A stretch of 64,000 nt of DNA from Ktedonosporobacter rubrisoli (lineage in GTDB: Bacteria; Chloroflexota; Ktedonobacteria; Ktedonobacterales; Ktedonobacteraceae), in the NCBI RefSeq assembly GCF_004208415.1, contig NZ_CP035758.1, forward strand, positions 186,001 through 250,000. The letters run 5' to 3'. A program made the translations under genes and the position numbers. The notes beneath the pieces are model-generated. The model did not search any database, was not told the origin of the DNA, and was given only the letters and a program-made list of their open reading frames with translations. Positions 25,788 through 34,755 of the stretch are shown piece by piece; position 1 is the stretch's first letter, and each line of letters starts with the position of its first letter.

Positions 25788-27167
25788 ATGTCCTATACAG
25801 AATTTACTAGTAACCACACCCTCCTGATGGGTGTGGCGCGTGCGGTCATTACACCTCCAGTAGGAAGCGAAATGTCTGGCTTTATCGCCAGGAATTCCGG
25901 TATGCTGGGGGTACACGATAATCTTTACATGCGAGCTATGGCCTGGTCCAACGGCGGCAAGGATGCATGTGCCCTCTTACTCACGCTCGATGTGATTGGT
26001 CTCGACCACTCAACTGTGGAGACCCTTCGCGAGCATATCACTAACAGTACGGCAATACCTGGAGAACGTATAGCGATTACCGCAACACATACCCATGGAG
26101 GCCCTGCGGTAATGGATGGGCGCCTGGGCGGGAAAGTAGATCCGGGCTATCTTGACTCTCTACTTCAGCAGGCTACTGAAGTCACATCTTTGGCTATAGG
26201 AAAAATGATTCCTGTAACTGCGCGCTTTACTATCGGCACCGAGCCAACAGTTGGTAAGAACCGGCGCATTCCCGGCGGGATTATCGATCCTGACGTTCCT
26301 GTAGTGCGCTTCGACAGCCTTGATGGGCAAACCTATGCTCTGTTAGTGAGCTATGCTTGCCATCCTGTTACCTTGGGGGCCGATAATCTTCTAACTACGG
26401 CTGATTACCCAGGGTATACCGTGCGCACGCTCGAAGCTATCTACACTAATGCTCACGTACAATTCGTCACTGGTTGCTGTGGCCAGATCAATACAGGCCA
26501 CTCAGCCCAGGATAGCGTTAAAGGACGCGGTTTAGAGCGCCGGACATATGCAGAGTGCCAGCGCCTGGGGCGTTTGATTGCTGCTGCAGCTTTACAGGCT
26601 TCTGAGCGTGGAGCAGCTCCGGGCGGTACCCCTCTGGCAACTATCACTACTACGCAAGGGAACGCTAAAGTACAAATCTTGCGACGTATCGTTGAGCTTC
26701 CTTTGCGCGAATCCGAGTCTCCCGAGGCGCTGCAGCGCTTCGCCGCTCAATGTACTGAAGAAGCTACACGCCTCCAAAGCACTGGCATCTCAACTGGCGA
26801 TGTACTTTTACTGCGTAGCTGGGCAGAGTGGGCCAAAAAGCTTAGCACTGATCCTGACCCGCAAAAGAGCATCAGGGCTGAAATCATGCTGCTGGCCCTT
26901 GGCGAGATCTGTATCGTTATGCTGCCAGGGGAACCATTTGTGGAGCTAGGTCTGAGCATCAAAGCCCGCGCTAAGCACAAGGCTCTTATGGTCATTGGCT
27001 ATGCCAATGGCTGCCCTGGCTATATCGCTGATAGATCTGCTCACGAAGCTGGTGGCTACGAGGTGACAGAAGCTTATCGCTTCTATAATTATCCCGCCGG
27101 CTTTGCGCCAGAGGCTGCCGATATGCTCATCGAGGGTGCGCTTGAGCTACTGGCTCGGTTGGAGTAG
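25788..27167 (+). CDS. Neutral/alkaline ceramidase-like hydrolase
   Basis: A 459-aa protein related to the N-terminal catalytic domain of neutral ceramidases (zinc amidohydrolases). Visible are GVARAVITPPVGSEMSGF at the N-terminus, the zinc-ligand segment TATHTHGGPAV and SYACHPVTLGADN with TADYPG. There is no signal peptide, so unlike secreted ceramidases it is likely cytosolic and may cleave an N-acyl sugar. The frame opens inside nagA at 25662, but ATG 25788 follows GAGGAG. It is the last gene of the operon, directly before the terminator. Confidence 0.85.
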   Translation: MSYTEFTSNHTLLMGVARAVITPPVGSEMSGFIARNSGMLGVHDNLYMRAMAWSNGGKDACALLLTLDVIGLDHSTVETLREHITNSTAIPGERIAITATHTHGGPAVMDGRLGGKVDPGYLDSLLQQATEVTSLAIGKMIPVTARFTIGTEPTVGKNRRIPGGIIDPDVPVVRFDSLDGQTYALLVSYACHPVTLGADNLLTTADYPGYTVRTLEAIYTNAHVQFVTGCCGQINTGHSAQDSVKGRGLERRTYAECQRLGRLIAAAALQASERGAAPGGTPLATITTTQGNAKVQILRRIVELPLRESESPEALQRFAAQCTEEATRLQSTGISTGDVLLLRSWAEWAKKLSTDPDPQKSIRAEIMLLALGEICIVMLPGEPFVELGLSIKARAKHKALMVIGYANGCPGYIADRSAHEAGGYEVTEAYRFYNYPAGFAPEAADMLIEGALELLARLE

Positions 27168-27235
27168 GGCAGCCTTTACTTAGCTGATAGGCACTTATAC
27201 TGCTGACAACATTATTTTTTATATAGCTTCTGTAC

Positions 27236-27290
27236 CTATATGCCTCTAGTAACTAGATATTTCTACTAAAGGCATATAGATTTTTCTTCT
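27236..27290 (+). terminator. Strong intrinsic terminator of the amino-sugar operon
   Basis: 16-nt arms (27236-27251 and 27264-27279) pair with one mismatch around a 12-nt loop and are followed by ATTTTTCTTCTT. Position and form mark the end of the operon. Confidence 0.85.
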
Positions 27291-27785
27291 TAAAGAACGT
27301 TTTGTGCTACTCTACTAAATCCCTTCAGAAATCCCAGAATGCTTAGCAAGAGCACACTGCATGCTAGACTGCAAAGGCATTCTTAACAGATATCTTGACA
27401 TAAACTATTCGATCAAGTATATTTACCTTGACAAATATAATTTCTGCTCTTTTTACCCGCTTGTTTGCTCTGGTATAAAGAGATAGATAAGAAACTTTCA
27501 TCAAACCTCATCCTAATGAAACATCGAGTTACCCTGCTAAAGGTAACTGCTCCTCGCTAAAGTAGAGAGCCAGGCATATCGTGCTTGAAAGGGGCAGGTG
27601 CGGTCATCTCTTTTTCGGGGCAGAGAAGGAAACTCCGCTAAATATTGATACATTTAAATATTAAGGAGAGGACAGATGTAGTATTAGAGGCTCATCAGCT
27701 AAGTGCAGCATATATTCATCAGCTGTACGTACGCTTCTGTGATCATCCCATCCTGAGATAATAGAGACGAAAAGGAAGGAAACCT
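27291..27785. other. Long leader region upstream of the first MFS exporter
   Basis: About 495 bp without a supportable gene. It carries the promoter at 27395-27423 and a further TTGACA at 27428. The stretch 27530-27640 contains several short inverted repeats and purine-rich boxes like a structured leader, but matches no riboswitch I know. Confidence 0.45.
27395..27423 (+). promoter_or_regulatory. Promoter upstream of MFS exporter 1
   Basis: TTGACA (27395-27400), a 17-bp spacer and TATATT (27418-27423) would give a transcript with a leader of about 350 nt before the gene at 27786. Confidence 0.6.
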
Positions 27786-29195
27786 ATGGCACAATCGCAA
27801 GCTTCTCGCCAGTCAGTATCGCTGTGGACCAATCGCAATTATGTATTGTTATTAGCCGGACAATCATTCTCCCTCATAGGAGATTGGTTCTTTTTAGCGA
27901 CCATCTCATTATGGATCATTGATCGGCTAGCGCGTGGTCAGTCCTGGCTTCCCCTGGCCGTAGGAGCCGTTCCGCTTATCGTGGCTTTTCCCTCGCTCAT
28001 CCTGGGGCCGCTTGCGGGAGTCTTTGTCGATAGATGGGAGAGGCGAAAGACCATGCTCCTCACCGATTTGCTTCGCTGCGGTCTCGTGCTCCTTTTTGCC
28101 ATAGCCATACTGTTCATCTCGGCGCCCGCCTGGCTGCTCGTGGGTTGTTACTGTATCTTGCTACTCTGCGCCTGTGGCTCGCAGTTCTTTGATCCGGCTC
28201 AGGTTGCCGTCATGAACGACTGTATCTTGCCCGAGCAGCGCCCCATGGCCTTCGGTTCGCTCAAACAAGCCCGCTACCTGGCGATAATTATTGGTCCGAC
28301 CCTGGCCGCTCCACTCTATGTGGCCCTCGGGCCCTACTGGGCTTTCGGACTCAACGCAGCCTCTTATGGCATCTCCTTCCTGGTACTTCTCTTTGTTAGC
28401 GCTCCCCAATATAGCAAAGGTCAGGAGAAACAGGCCGGGTTCTGGCGCGAATTTGTGGAAGGGCTTCAATTTTTCCTCCGCAATCGCATTCTAGTAACTT
28501 TATTGACCACTGGTATGCTTTTCATGTTTGCATCCATGGCCTACAATACCTTCGAATTTCTCTATGGCGTAGAAAATTTACATATTTCTAATGGGCTTCT
28601 TGGGCTCTATGTCGCTTGTAATGGCCTGGGAGTCGTTATTGGCCTCCCGTTCGCTGCTTTCCTGGCCAGGCGGCTAGGAGAAGTCCAGCTGCTCTGGATG
28701 TTTCTCATCGGGAATGGGCTAAGTCTGGCTGCCCTTTCGCGCGTAAATACCATGCTCCCTGGAATGGTGTGCATATTCTTGATGGGTATCTTCAACACTG
28801 CCATCTTTGTCACGGTGCGCCCATTAACCATCCGTGTGACACCAGCTGAGTTTATTGGACGGGTAATGGCCTTCGAGACCCCAATGATCACTGTCGCTTC
28901 TTTACTGGGAGGTACCCTGGCGGGTATCCTGGCCTCAACTGTCTTGCTGCACTTCCATGCCACATTCGCCGGCTTCACCTTCCAACGCCTTGATACCATC
29001 TTTGCGCTAGCAAGCCTCATCATCATAGGTGCAGGTATCTTCGCCCGCCTCACGCTCTATCGCGAAGTGAAAAAGTTGAATGCACGCGAAACTGCAGCTA
29101 AAGAACAGCTAAGTTCAAATCCGGCCCCAGACAACATATCTGTCGCCCAGCATCCAGTCGCTCAGAAAGAGGAAGGAGACTACATAACAGATTAG
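27786..29195 (+). CDS. MFS transporter (MFS_3 / EntS-like)
   Basis: A 469-aa membrane protein with about 12 helices. It starts with LWTNRNYVLLLAGQSFSLIGDWFF and has the MFS loop motif GVFVDRWERRKTMLLTDLLR between helices 2 and 3. The MFS_3 group exports siderophores, macrolides or other small molecules. The hydrophilic C-terminal tail (from about residue 430) is poorly conserved. The ribosome binding site is GGAAGG. Confidence 0.88.
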   Translation: MAQSQASRQSVSLWTNRNYVLLLAGQSFSLIGDWFFLATISLWIIDRLARGQSWLPLAVGAVPLIVAFPSLILGPLAGVFVDRWERRKTMLLTDLLRCGLVLLFAIAILFISAPAWLLVGCYCILLLCACGSQFFDPAQVAVMNDCILPEQRPMAFGSLKQARYLAIIIGPTLAAPLYVALGPYWAFGLNAASYGISFLVLLFVSAPQYSKGQEKQAGFWREFVEGLQFFLRNRILVTLLTTGMLFMFASMAYNTFEFLYGVENLHISNGLLGLYVACNGLGVVIGLPFAAFLARRLGEVQLLWMFLIGNGLSLAALSRVNTMLPGMVCIFLMGIFNTAIFVTVRPLTIRVTPAEFIGRVMAFETPMITVASLLGGTLAGILASTVLLHFHATFAGFTFQRLDTIFALASLIIIGAGIFARLTLYREVKKLNARETAAKEQLSSNPAPDNISVAQHPVAQKEEGDYITD

Positions 29196-29196
29196 A

Positions 29197-29224
29197 GAGA
29201 TAAGAGACTTCTCTCATTATCTCC
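29197..29224 (+). terminator. Hairpin after MFS exporter 1
   Basis: GAGATAAGAGA pairs imperfectly with TCTCTCATTATCTC immediately after the stop codon. There is no T-run, so the call is weak. Confidence 0.35.
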
Positions 29225-29227
29225 CCA

Positions 29228-29310
29228 GGTTCGCGCCAGAGGCTGCTGATATGCCTGACCATGGCGCGACTGAGCTCTCTAATGAAAGCTCAAGCAAAAG
29301 AGTGTGATAG
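29228..29310 (+). pseudogene. Relic of the 3' end of a ceramidase-like gene
   Basis: The reading frame FAPEAADMPDHGATEL matches the C-terminus FAPEAADMLIEGALEL of the ceramidase-like protein ending at 27167. The DNA is nearly identical over GCGCCAGAGGCTGC-GATATGC, then drifts. Only the last 20 or so codons are recognisable, followed by a short out-run to a stop. Confidence 0.6.
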
Positions 29311-29668
29311 GCATGTGCTAAAGCACGCCACTATTTTCCTTTTTTCCGTCCATGCTTCTAGCAATGGGCGGTTTGCTTATGTTATACTACATCTACAAAA
29401 GTGCCAACTCTCCAATAGAAAGGAGCGCTCTTATGCAACACAGATCAGGAATTAACAGATGGTGCATCCTTTCAGTTTTGGAGATTAGAGGCTTGCCCTA
29501 AGTCATTCATGCATGTTTCCTCCAAAACATTTCTTCAATCAGGCAGAAGATTGTGCCTTTTTCATGCCCTGAAATAGCGATGTGCCTTCAATATACTTAA
29601 TGTTCTCCATAAGCATTAGATGCACTAGGTGTTATTGTGCTATTTTCACCATGCAAAGGAATAATTTC
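29311..29668. other. Intergenic region upstream of MFS exporter 2
   Basis: It contains a 22-codon frame at 29433-29501 with AAAGGAG at 8 nt (MQHRSGINRWCILSVLEIRG then LP). Otherwise I see nothing supportable. Confidence 0.4.
29433..29501 (+). CDS. Possible 22-aa leader peptide
   Basis: ATG 29433 is preceded by AAAGGAG with 8-nt spacing and reads 22 codons to TAA. No family is recognised. It could be a leader peptide for the exporter at 29669 or a gene remnant. Confidence 0.2.
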   Translation: MQHRSGINRWCILSVLEIRGLP

Positions 29669-30922
29669 GTGGGAGATAAACAAAAACAGTTTCTAACTAA
29701 AGAAGAAGTGTTAGAGGTCAGCACACCCTTACCTCTGTGGCGTAATCGGGACTATCTGTTACTATGGAGCGGTCAGATCATTTCGCAGACTGGCTCCCAG
29801 GTATCACAGCTGGCTTTTCCTCTCCTAATACTTGCGCTAACTCATTCGCCTGCGCAGGCTGGAATTGCGGCCGCACTGCGTACCATTCCTTACCTGGTCC
29901 TCAGCCTGCCTGCAGGAGCCCTTGTGGATCGCTGGGATCGCAAGAAGCTGATGATCTTCTGTGACCTTGGACGTTTCTTGAGTATGACCAGCATCCTGCT
30001 AGCCCTGTTTCTCGGGCATCTCACCATCATCCAGGTGTATCTGGTCTCCATTCTAGAGGGAACCTTTTTCGTCTTCTTTGATCTAGCCGAAGTCAGCAGC
30101 CTTCCCCAGGTCGTCTCCAAAGAGCAATTACCGGCCGCCAGCGCCCAGAACATCGCGACCATGAATATTGCCATGCTCCTTGGCTCACCGCTGGGCGGCC
30201 TTCTCTATAGCGCCAATTGGGCATTTCCTTTTCTGGCAGATACGGTCTCTTATCTCTGCTCTGTCCTTTCGCTCTTTTTCGTCCGAACCTCATTTCAACA
30301 AGAACATGCAAGAAGCTCACGTGCTTTGAGAATAGAGGTCAAAGAAGGGCTAAAGTGGCTCTGGGAGCACAGGCTTATTCGCTCGCTGGCTATACTAATT
30401 TGTGGTCTCAACTTTATGACTGGGGGCATTACGCTGGTCATTATCGTTCTGGGACAGCATGTGCACGCCTCGGCGGTCGAGATCGGCGTCTTGCTTTCCG
30501 TGGCGGGTATCGCCGGAGTGCTGGGCTCGCTGGTAGCGCCGTTGCTGCGCCGTCGCCTGAGCTTCTCTGCCATCGCCATTATTACCCTATGGGCGCAGGC
30601 TCTACTTTCGCCGTTACTCATCCTGGCACCCAATTTGCTAGTCATTGCAATCCTGCTCTCTCTTCTCTTTTTTCTTTTCCCCATCTTCGACGTTGTGCAA
30701 CGAAGTCTGCGTATGGCCCTGATTCCTGATGCATTGCAGGGTCGTATCAATAGCATCTACCGACTCATTGCCTTTAGTAGTAATCCTATCAGCCTGGCGT
30801 TGACAGGTTTCTTGCTTCAGAGCAAAGGAACTACCTTTACTATCCTCTTCATGGCTGGCGGCCTGCTGTTCCTAGCTCTTGCCGCTACCTTCAATCCACA
30901 TCTACGTCGCGTAGATGCATAA
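29669..30922 (+). CDS. MFS transporter (MFS_3 / EntS-like)
   Basis: A 417-aa exporter of the same family as its upstream neighbour: PLWRNRDYLLLWSGQIISQTGSQVSQLAF, then GALVDRWDRKKLMIFCDLGRF as the loop 2-3 motif. The frame extends to 29582, but GTG 29669 has AAAGGA at 8 nt and gives a normal cytosolic N-terminus, so I prefer it. The two tandem MFS_3 genes probably arose by an old duplication; sequence identity between them is low by eye. Confidence 0.86.
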   Translation: MGDKQKQFLTKEEVLEVSTPLPLWRNRDYLLLWSGQIISQTGSQVSQLAFPLLILALTHSPAQAGIAAALRTIPYLVLSLPAGALVDRWDRKKLMIFCDLGRFLSMTSILLALFLGHLTIIQVYLVSILEGTFFVFFDLAEVSSLPQVVSKEQLPAASAQNIATMNIAMLLGSPLGGLLYSANWAFPFLADTVSYLCSVLSLFFVRTSFQQEHARSSRALRIEVKEGLKWLWEHRLIRSLAILICGLNFMTGGITLVIIVLGQHVHASAVEIGVLLSVAGIAGVLGSLVAPLLRRRLSFSAIAIITLWAQALLSPLLILAPNLLVIAILLSLLFFLFPIFDVVQRSLRMALIPDALQGRINSIYRLIAFSSNPISLALTGFLLQSKGTTFTILFMAGGLLFLALAATFNPHLRRVDA

Positions 30923-30930
30923 CCAGTGTT

Positions 30931-30962
30931 TTGAGAGACGGATCGGATCGGTCCATCTCTCA
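30931..30962. terminator. Bidirectional terminator between convergent genes
   Basis: TTGAGAGA and TCTCTCAA form a perfect 8-bp outer stem, with partly paired GGATC/GGTCC inside, in the gap between MFS exporter 2 and the methyltransferase. Confidence 0.5.
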
Positions 30963-31024
30963 AGCCTTCAAAGATAGATCTGATATCTTCGTATAGAAGA
31001 AACGGCACGGCTTCCAGGCCCACT

Positions 31025-31849
31025 TTAATGTGCAGAGGCCTGGGGCTTCTGTCCAACCACGATAAACATCACTTTGGCCTGGAAGAAGAGCCCATCCCGC
31101 TCACGCTGTTCCAGCTCACTAAAGAATTCGCTAGCCTCCTGCTGAGATATCACTTCCTCCCGCTGCGCTGCAGCAAGCAAATCCTGCATCGCCTCGCGCT
31201 CCTCAAATGTGGTAAAGCAACGCACCATCGGGACAATTGACAACAGGTCGAGTCCGTGCCGCCTCATCAGGCCCGGCACTTGGCGCCCAATCCAGCTATT
31301 ACGTCTATGCTCACTAAGAAAAGCCAGCACTCGACGGGTCAGCTCTCTATTCGCCATATCTAAAGCTCGCATGCCATGATCGATATCTATGATCAAAACA
31401 CGCCCGCCGGGGCGCGTCACACGCACCATTTCCCCTATGGCCCGCGCTGGATCATCAAGGTGCTGCAAAACGCGCTCGGCTCGACAGCCATCGAACGAGG
31501 AATCAGCAAACGGTAGCTGAGTACAGTCTCCCTCGCTAAACTCAACTGGCGACACGGAACCTGCCCAACGCTTACGCGCCTGAGCAATCATCGTAACAGA
31601 GCTATCAAGCCCAATCACCTTGCCCGATGGGGCAACCAGCCTGGCCAGAGCATCCGCATCTTCGCCGGTGCCACATCCAATATCCAGAAGCTGGTGCCCT
31701 TGCTCTGGCGCTAATAGACGATAGCTTTGCTCTTTGATCAGCTGAATTTGTTGCTGGGTCCTTAGACCATCCAGATAGCTCACATATTGGTAAGGATCGA
31801 GGCTCTGATCAACCTGCCTAAAATCCCAAAGCTGATGTGAATGCGACAT
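31025..31849 (-). CDS. Class I SAM-dependent methyltransferase
   Basis: A 274-aa Rossmann methyltransferase. Motif I is [18 protein letters not shown] near residue 55, the acidic motif II residue is in VIGLDSS, and motif IV is [20 protein letters not shown]. The UbiE/COQ5-like pattern fits methylation of a small molecule; the acceptor is unknown. The start follows AAAGGA. It is convergent with MFS exporter 2 and divergent from the DUF4097 gene. Confidence 0.88.
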   Translation of the reverse strand: MSHSHQLWDFRQVDQSLDPYQYVSYLDGLRTQQQIQLIKEQSYRLLAPEQGHQLLDIGCGTGEDADALARLVAPSGKVIGLDSSVTMIAQARKRWAGSVSPVEFSEGDCTQLPFADSSFDGCRAERVLQHLDDPARAIGEMVRVTRPGGRVLIIDIDHGMRALDMANRELTRRVLAFLSEHRRNSWIGRQVPGLMRRHGLDLLSIVPMVRCFTTFEEREAMQDLLAAAQREEVISQQEASEFFSELEQRERDGLFFQAKVMFIVVGQKPQASAH

Positions 31850-31974
31850 GCATTTTTCCTTTAGCTTTTCAACAGTAATAACCTTGTAACATATTCATCC
31901 TATGAACGTAATATAGTGTACAGTAATTTAGAGTCAGTAAAAATCAATTTAAAGAAAGCAGGATAGTTATTTCT

Positions 31975-32922
31975 ATGGAACAACTGGAAAGAAGGCCTGA
32001 AAGATTTCGCGAGGGGCAAAGCGCTGAGTCACAGGCAAGCGAACCAGGCTGGTCAGAGACTAATTCGGAGGCTAGGACTTTCGAGCCAGGCTGGATGGAT
32101 AACCGCGGGGAAAAGCTTCGCCCTCGCCCTCCTCGCAAACGCCGAAGCGGCCTTTGGATTTTCGCCATCATCGGCATCCTGGTTCTGCTTGGTGCTGCTT
32201 TCACATTCAACACTCATCCTTCTGAGCGTACCGCCAAAACTATCAGCCACGCGACCAAATCTCAAACCTTTACAGTATCAGGTACCCCTAAAGTAAACAT
32301 TCATAACAATATAGGCCAGGTAGTTGTCCATCAAGGCGACGGCAACAATGTAATCGTTAATGTGTCACAATCAGTCAATGATGCACTAGACGACGCTGAT
32401 ACTATACCAGGGAACAATATAGGCTCTACACAAATCAAAACCGTACAAGATGGTGATATAATAAATGTAACAAATTCTGGATTATTCTCAGCCAGCGATC
32501 GTAACGATACGCAAGATGCAATTCTTGACATAACCGTACCTGCAGCTAGCGATATCCAGATTGATAATCAAGCAGGAAATATCAAGATAGAGGGCGTGAA
32601 TGGCCAGGTTAAAGCCAGCACGAAGATAGGGGAAATCGACGCCGAGAACGTCACGCTCAAAGGAGATTCTAGTTTGGAGACACAGGCGGGAGCCATTATA
32701 TTCAACGGCAAACTCGATTCCACAAGTACAGACCTGTTCAATACAAAGACAGGAAAAGTTGATGTTACTTTGCCCAATGATGCAGCTTTTCAACTGCAGA
32801 CTTCAACCAAGATTGGCAAGGTGAACAACGAGTTTGGAGGCTCAAATGCTGGAAGTGGCCAGCAAGCCCAACTGAAGATTAAGACCCAAATAGGCGAGAT
32901 AAACCTTCATAAAGGCTCCTAA
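31975..32922 (+). CDS. Membrane-anchored DUF4097 beta-strand repeat protein
   Basis: A 315-aa protein. Residues 1-57 are hydrophilic and cytosolic, with a proline/arginine patch (RPRPPRKRR) before one transmembrane helix (LWIFAIIGILVLLGAAFTF). The rest is an extracytoplasmic domain of short beta-strands (VNIHNNIGQVVVHQGDG, IQIDNQAGNIKIEGVNG, KASTKIGEIDAENV) typical of the DUF4097/adhesin-like fold. Its role is unknown. The SEPGW/FEPGW repeat in the cytosolic tail is a small oddity. Confidence 0.82.
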   Translation: MEQLERRPERFREGQSAESQASEPGWSETNSEARTFEPGWMDNRGEKLRPRPPRKRRSGLWIFAIIGILVLLGAAFTFNTHPSERTAKTISHATKSQTFTVSGTPKVNIHNNIGQVVVHQGDGNNVIVNVSQSVNDALDDADTIPGNNIGSTQIKTVQDGDIINVTNSGLFSASDRNDTQDAILDITVPAASDIQIDNQAGNIKIEGVNGQVKASTKIGEIDAENVTLKGDSSLETQAGAIIFNGKLDSTSTDLFNTKTGKVDVTLPNDAAFQLQTSTKIGKVNNEFGGSNAGSGQQAQLKIKTQIGEINLHKGS

Positions 32923-33099
32923 ATCCTGGCATAACTAGTTCTATAGAATGCTTTCCAATTGTTCGTGCTATGCTTCATACTCACCTTTCCTGAAAGCAAG
33001 GACAGGTTACATATATGTAGCCTGTTCTTGTTCTTTGCGACAAACAACTCACAAATAAAGCAGCTACTTTAATGCTACAACAAGAGAGGAAAATCGTTC

Positions 33100-34149
33100 A
33101 TGAAATCGCCACTCAAAGATGACAATGCTCTCATTCGCGCCGTGTTATGGGAGCAATGGAATCTTGAAGTGAGAGGCATCTATTTTATTCCGATTGGCGA
33201 TTCTGCCTACTCCTATCGTCTGGAGGTAGAACCGGATCAATGGTATTATCTCAAGGTAGTTGACCGAGAGTCCTATGCTGGGCAAAGAGTAGCGGCTCAT
33301 ATGAACTTTTCGCTGCCACTGCAACAGCTGGTCGCCAAACAATATCTTGCGAAGGTGAGCGCCCCATTGCCCCAGGCGACCATAACAGGGACACTTCACG
33401 CGCTGCATGGCCCATTTCTCTTTGCTCTCTACACCTTTATCCAGGGCGAGACGCTCGCTGACGCCTATCCAATGACGCCTGCCCTGATCCAGCGAATTGG
33501 CCAGGCTCTGGCCTCCGTACACACGATCCAACTCCCCGAAGCTCTGCGGCATCGGTCACCTCAGGATAGTCTGACAGCTCCTTTCGAGGATACCCTCCTT
33601 CCCGATCTGGCAGCCCTCGAAAACATCTCTGCACATGATGCCCCCTCTCTCCAGCGACTCCGCGAGATTGTCTGGCCGCGGCGTAAATACATCCAGGCGT
33701 TTCTGGCCCATAGCCAGGAGTATGCAAGAAAAGCGCAGCAAACGCCTGCCGCCTCGGTGATATGTCATGGAGATGCCTGGGGTGGAAATATGATTCTCTC
33801 ACCTTCAGGGCAACTCACGCTCCTTGATTGGGAATCGGCAGTGATAGCCCCTCCAGAGCGCGACGCCTTCATGTATATGGGCTCGGATTTTGCCGCCTTT
33901 AATACAGGCTATCGGACGATTCACCAGAAACCAACGCATTGGCACACTTCCTGGCTGGCCTACTACGCCTACCGCATCCAATTGAGAAACCTGGCCCACT
34001 GGCTCCATAACATACTTCACGAGCCATTAGATGAGGTGCAACGGGGCAATGATATCACCATGATCGAATATCATTGCTTGGACCGATGGGAGGGTGTGGA
34101 ACGCGCAGCTCAAGAGCTAGAGGCACGCAGCATTGACGGACTCATTTGA
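33100..34149 (+). CDS. Aminoglycoside-phosphotransferase-fold kinase (APH family)
   Basis: A 349-aa small-molecule kinase. The catalytic loop reads VICHGDAWGGNMILSPSGQ (HGDxxxxN) near residue 222, and the metal-binding LTLLDWESAVIAPPERDAF follows as the DFG equivalent. The N-lobe has YYLKVVD for the ATP lysine. This family phosphorylates aminoglycosides, choline, homoserine and other sugars or alcohols, so the substrate is open. The ribosome binding site is GAGAGG. The next gene downstream is the merR relic on the opposite strand. Confidence 0.85.
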   Translation: MKSPLKDDNALIRAVLWEQWNLEVRGIYFIPIGDSAYSYRLEVEPDQWYYLKVVDRESYAGQRVAAHMNFSLPLQQLVAKQYLAKVSAPLPQATITGTLHALHGPFLFALYTFIQGETLADAYPMTPALIQRIGQALASVHTIQLPEALRHRSPQDSLTAPFEDTLLPDLAALENISAHDAPSLQRLREIVWPRRKYIQAFLAHSQEYARKAQQTPAASVICHGDAWGGNMILSPSGQLTLLDWESAVIAPPERDAFMYMGSDFAAFNTGYRTIHQKPTHWHTSWLAYYAYRIQLRNLAHWLHNILHEPLDEVQRGNDITMIEYHCLDRWEGVERAAQELEARSIDGLI

Positions 34150-34171
34150 GCATTGGCAACTATGGAATGGC

Positions 34172-34399
34172 CTATGAGCGAGATCGGAGGCCGCTGTAGG
34201 CCTTTGAGTCAACGGGCCGGCATCGGAGTCGTCTCAGAAACTCGATTCAGGCAAGCTCCTTTGCTGCCATGCTCCGATGGCAGCTTTTCACACAGCCGAC
34301 CGGATCAAGTATGCCAATCCGCTCATAGTAACGTAGCATATGGGTACTCAGACCGATGCGCTACACAACTTGCTTAATGGTGAGTAGTTCAATATCCAT
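34172..34399 (-). pseudogene. merR-family regulator, broken
   Basis: From ATG 34399 the minus strand reads MDIELLTIKQVV, then a TAG, then RIGLSTHMLRYYERIGILDP, which is an unmistakable MerR N-terminus. The frame later stops, and the next homologous block IEFLRRLR is in another frame, ending AYSGLRSRS. One nonsense codon, at least one frameshift and loss of the effector domain show decay. Confidence 0.75.
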
Positions 34400-34405
34400 G
34401 AAGAG

Positions 34406-34436
34406 AGTGTAAAACTTTGCGTGCGCTCAAAGTCAA
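34406..34436 (-). promoter_or_regulatory. MerR-type promoter with long spacer and dyad
   Basis: On the minus strand TTGACT (34436-34431) and TACACT (34411-34406) are separated by 19 bp, and the spacer holds the dyad ACTTTG-N8-CAAAGT (34414-34433). A 19-bp spacer with a central dyad is the hallmark of MerR-activated promoters. The start codon of the merR relic at 34399 is about 7 nt beyond the -10, so the transcript would be leaderless. Confidence 0.65.
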
Positions 34437-34755
34437 TTCAATAAGGAACAGTTTGACAGCCGTTCCAGTTTCCTTGTTCTGTCAACTCAAGCAGATGATG
34501 AGTCAAGATGGTTCTCATTTTCCATGAGCAAGGCACAATACGTTGTTTTGCCGATGCGTTCGCCTAATCAATATAACAGACTCTCATGCAGGAGAGCAAA
34601 GAAAGCTATTTTAAAGTGTGGTTTTTAAGAGGGAAGCACAGGAGAGCCGATATAAATAAAGAGATAGCAATGTACCTGGACAGGCATAACGCGTCAGCAG
34701 CAAAATGCTCGCGTCGATTTTGCTTTCTACATTCATTCAAAGGGAGGAATTACCT
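34437..34755. other. Region between the merR relic and the DUF1772 gene
   Basis: About 320 bp with no supportable gene. It includes GGAACAG/CTGTTCC-type inverted repeat elements around 34446-34482. Confidence 0.35.

Noticed and set aside
27530..27700. Known riboswitch (TPP, cobalamin, Mg, glycine) in the MFS leader
   Set aside because: None of the conserved cores of these classes could be found by eye.
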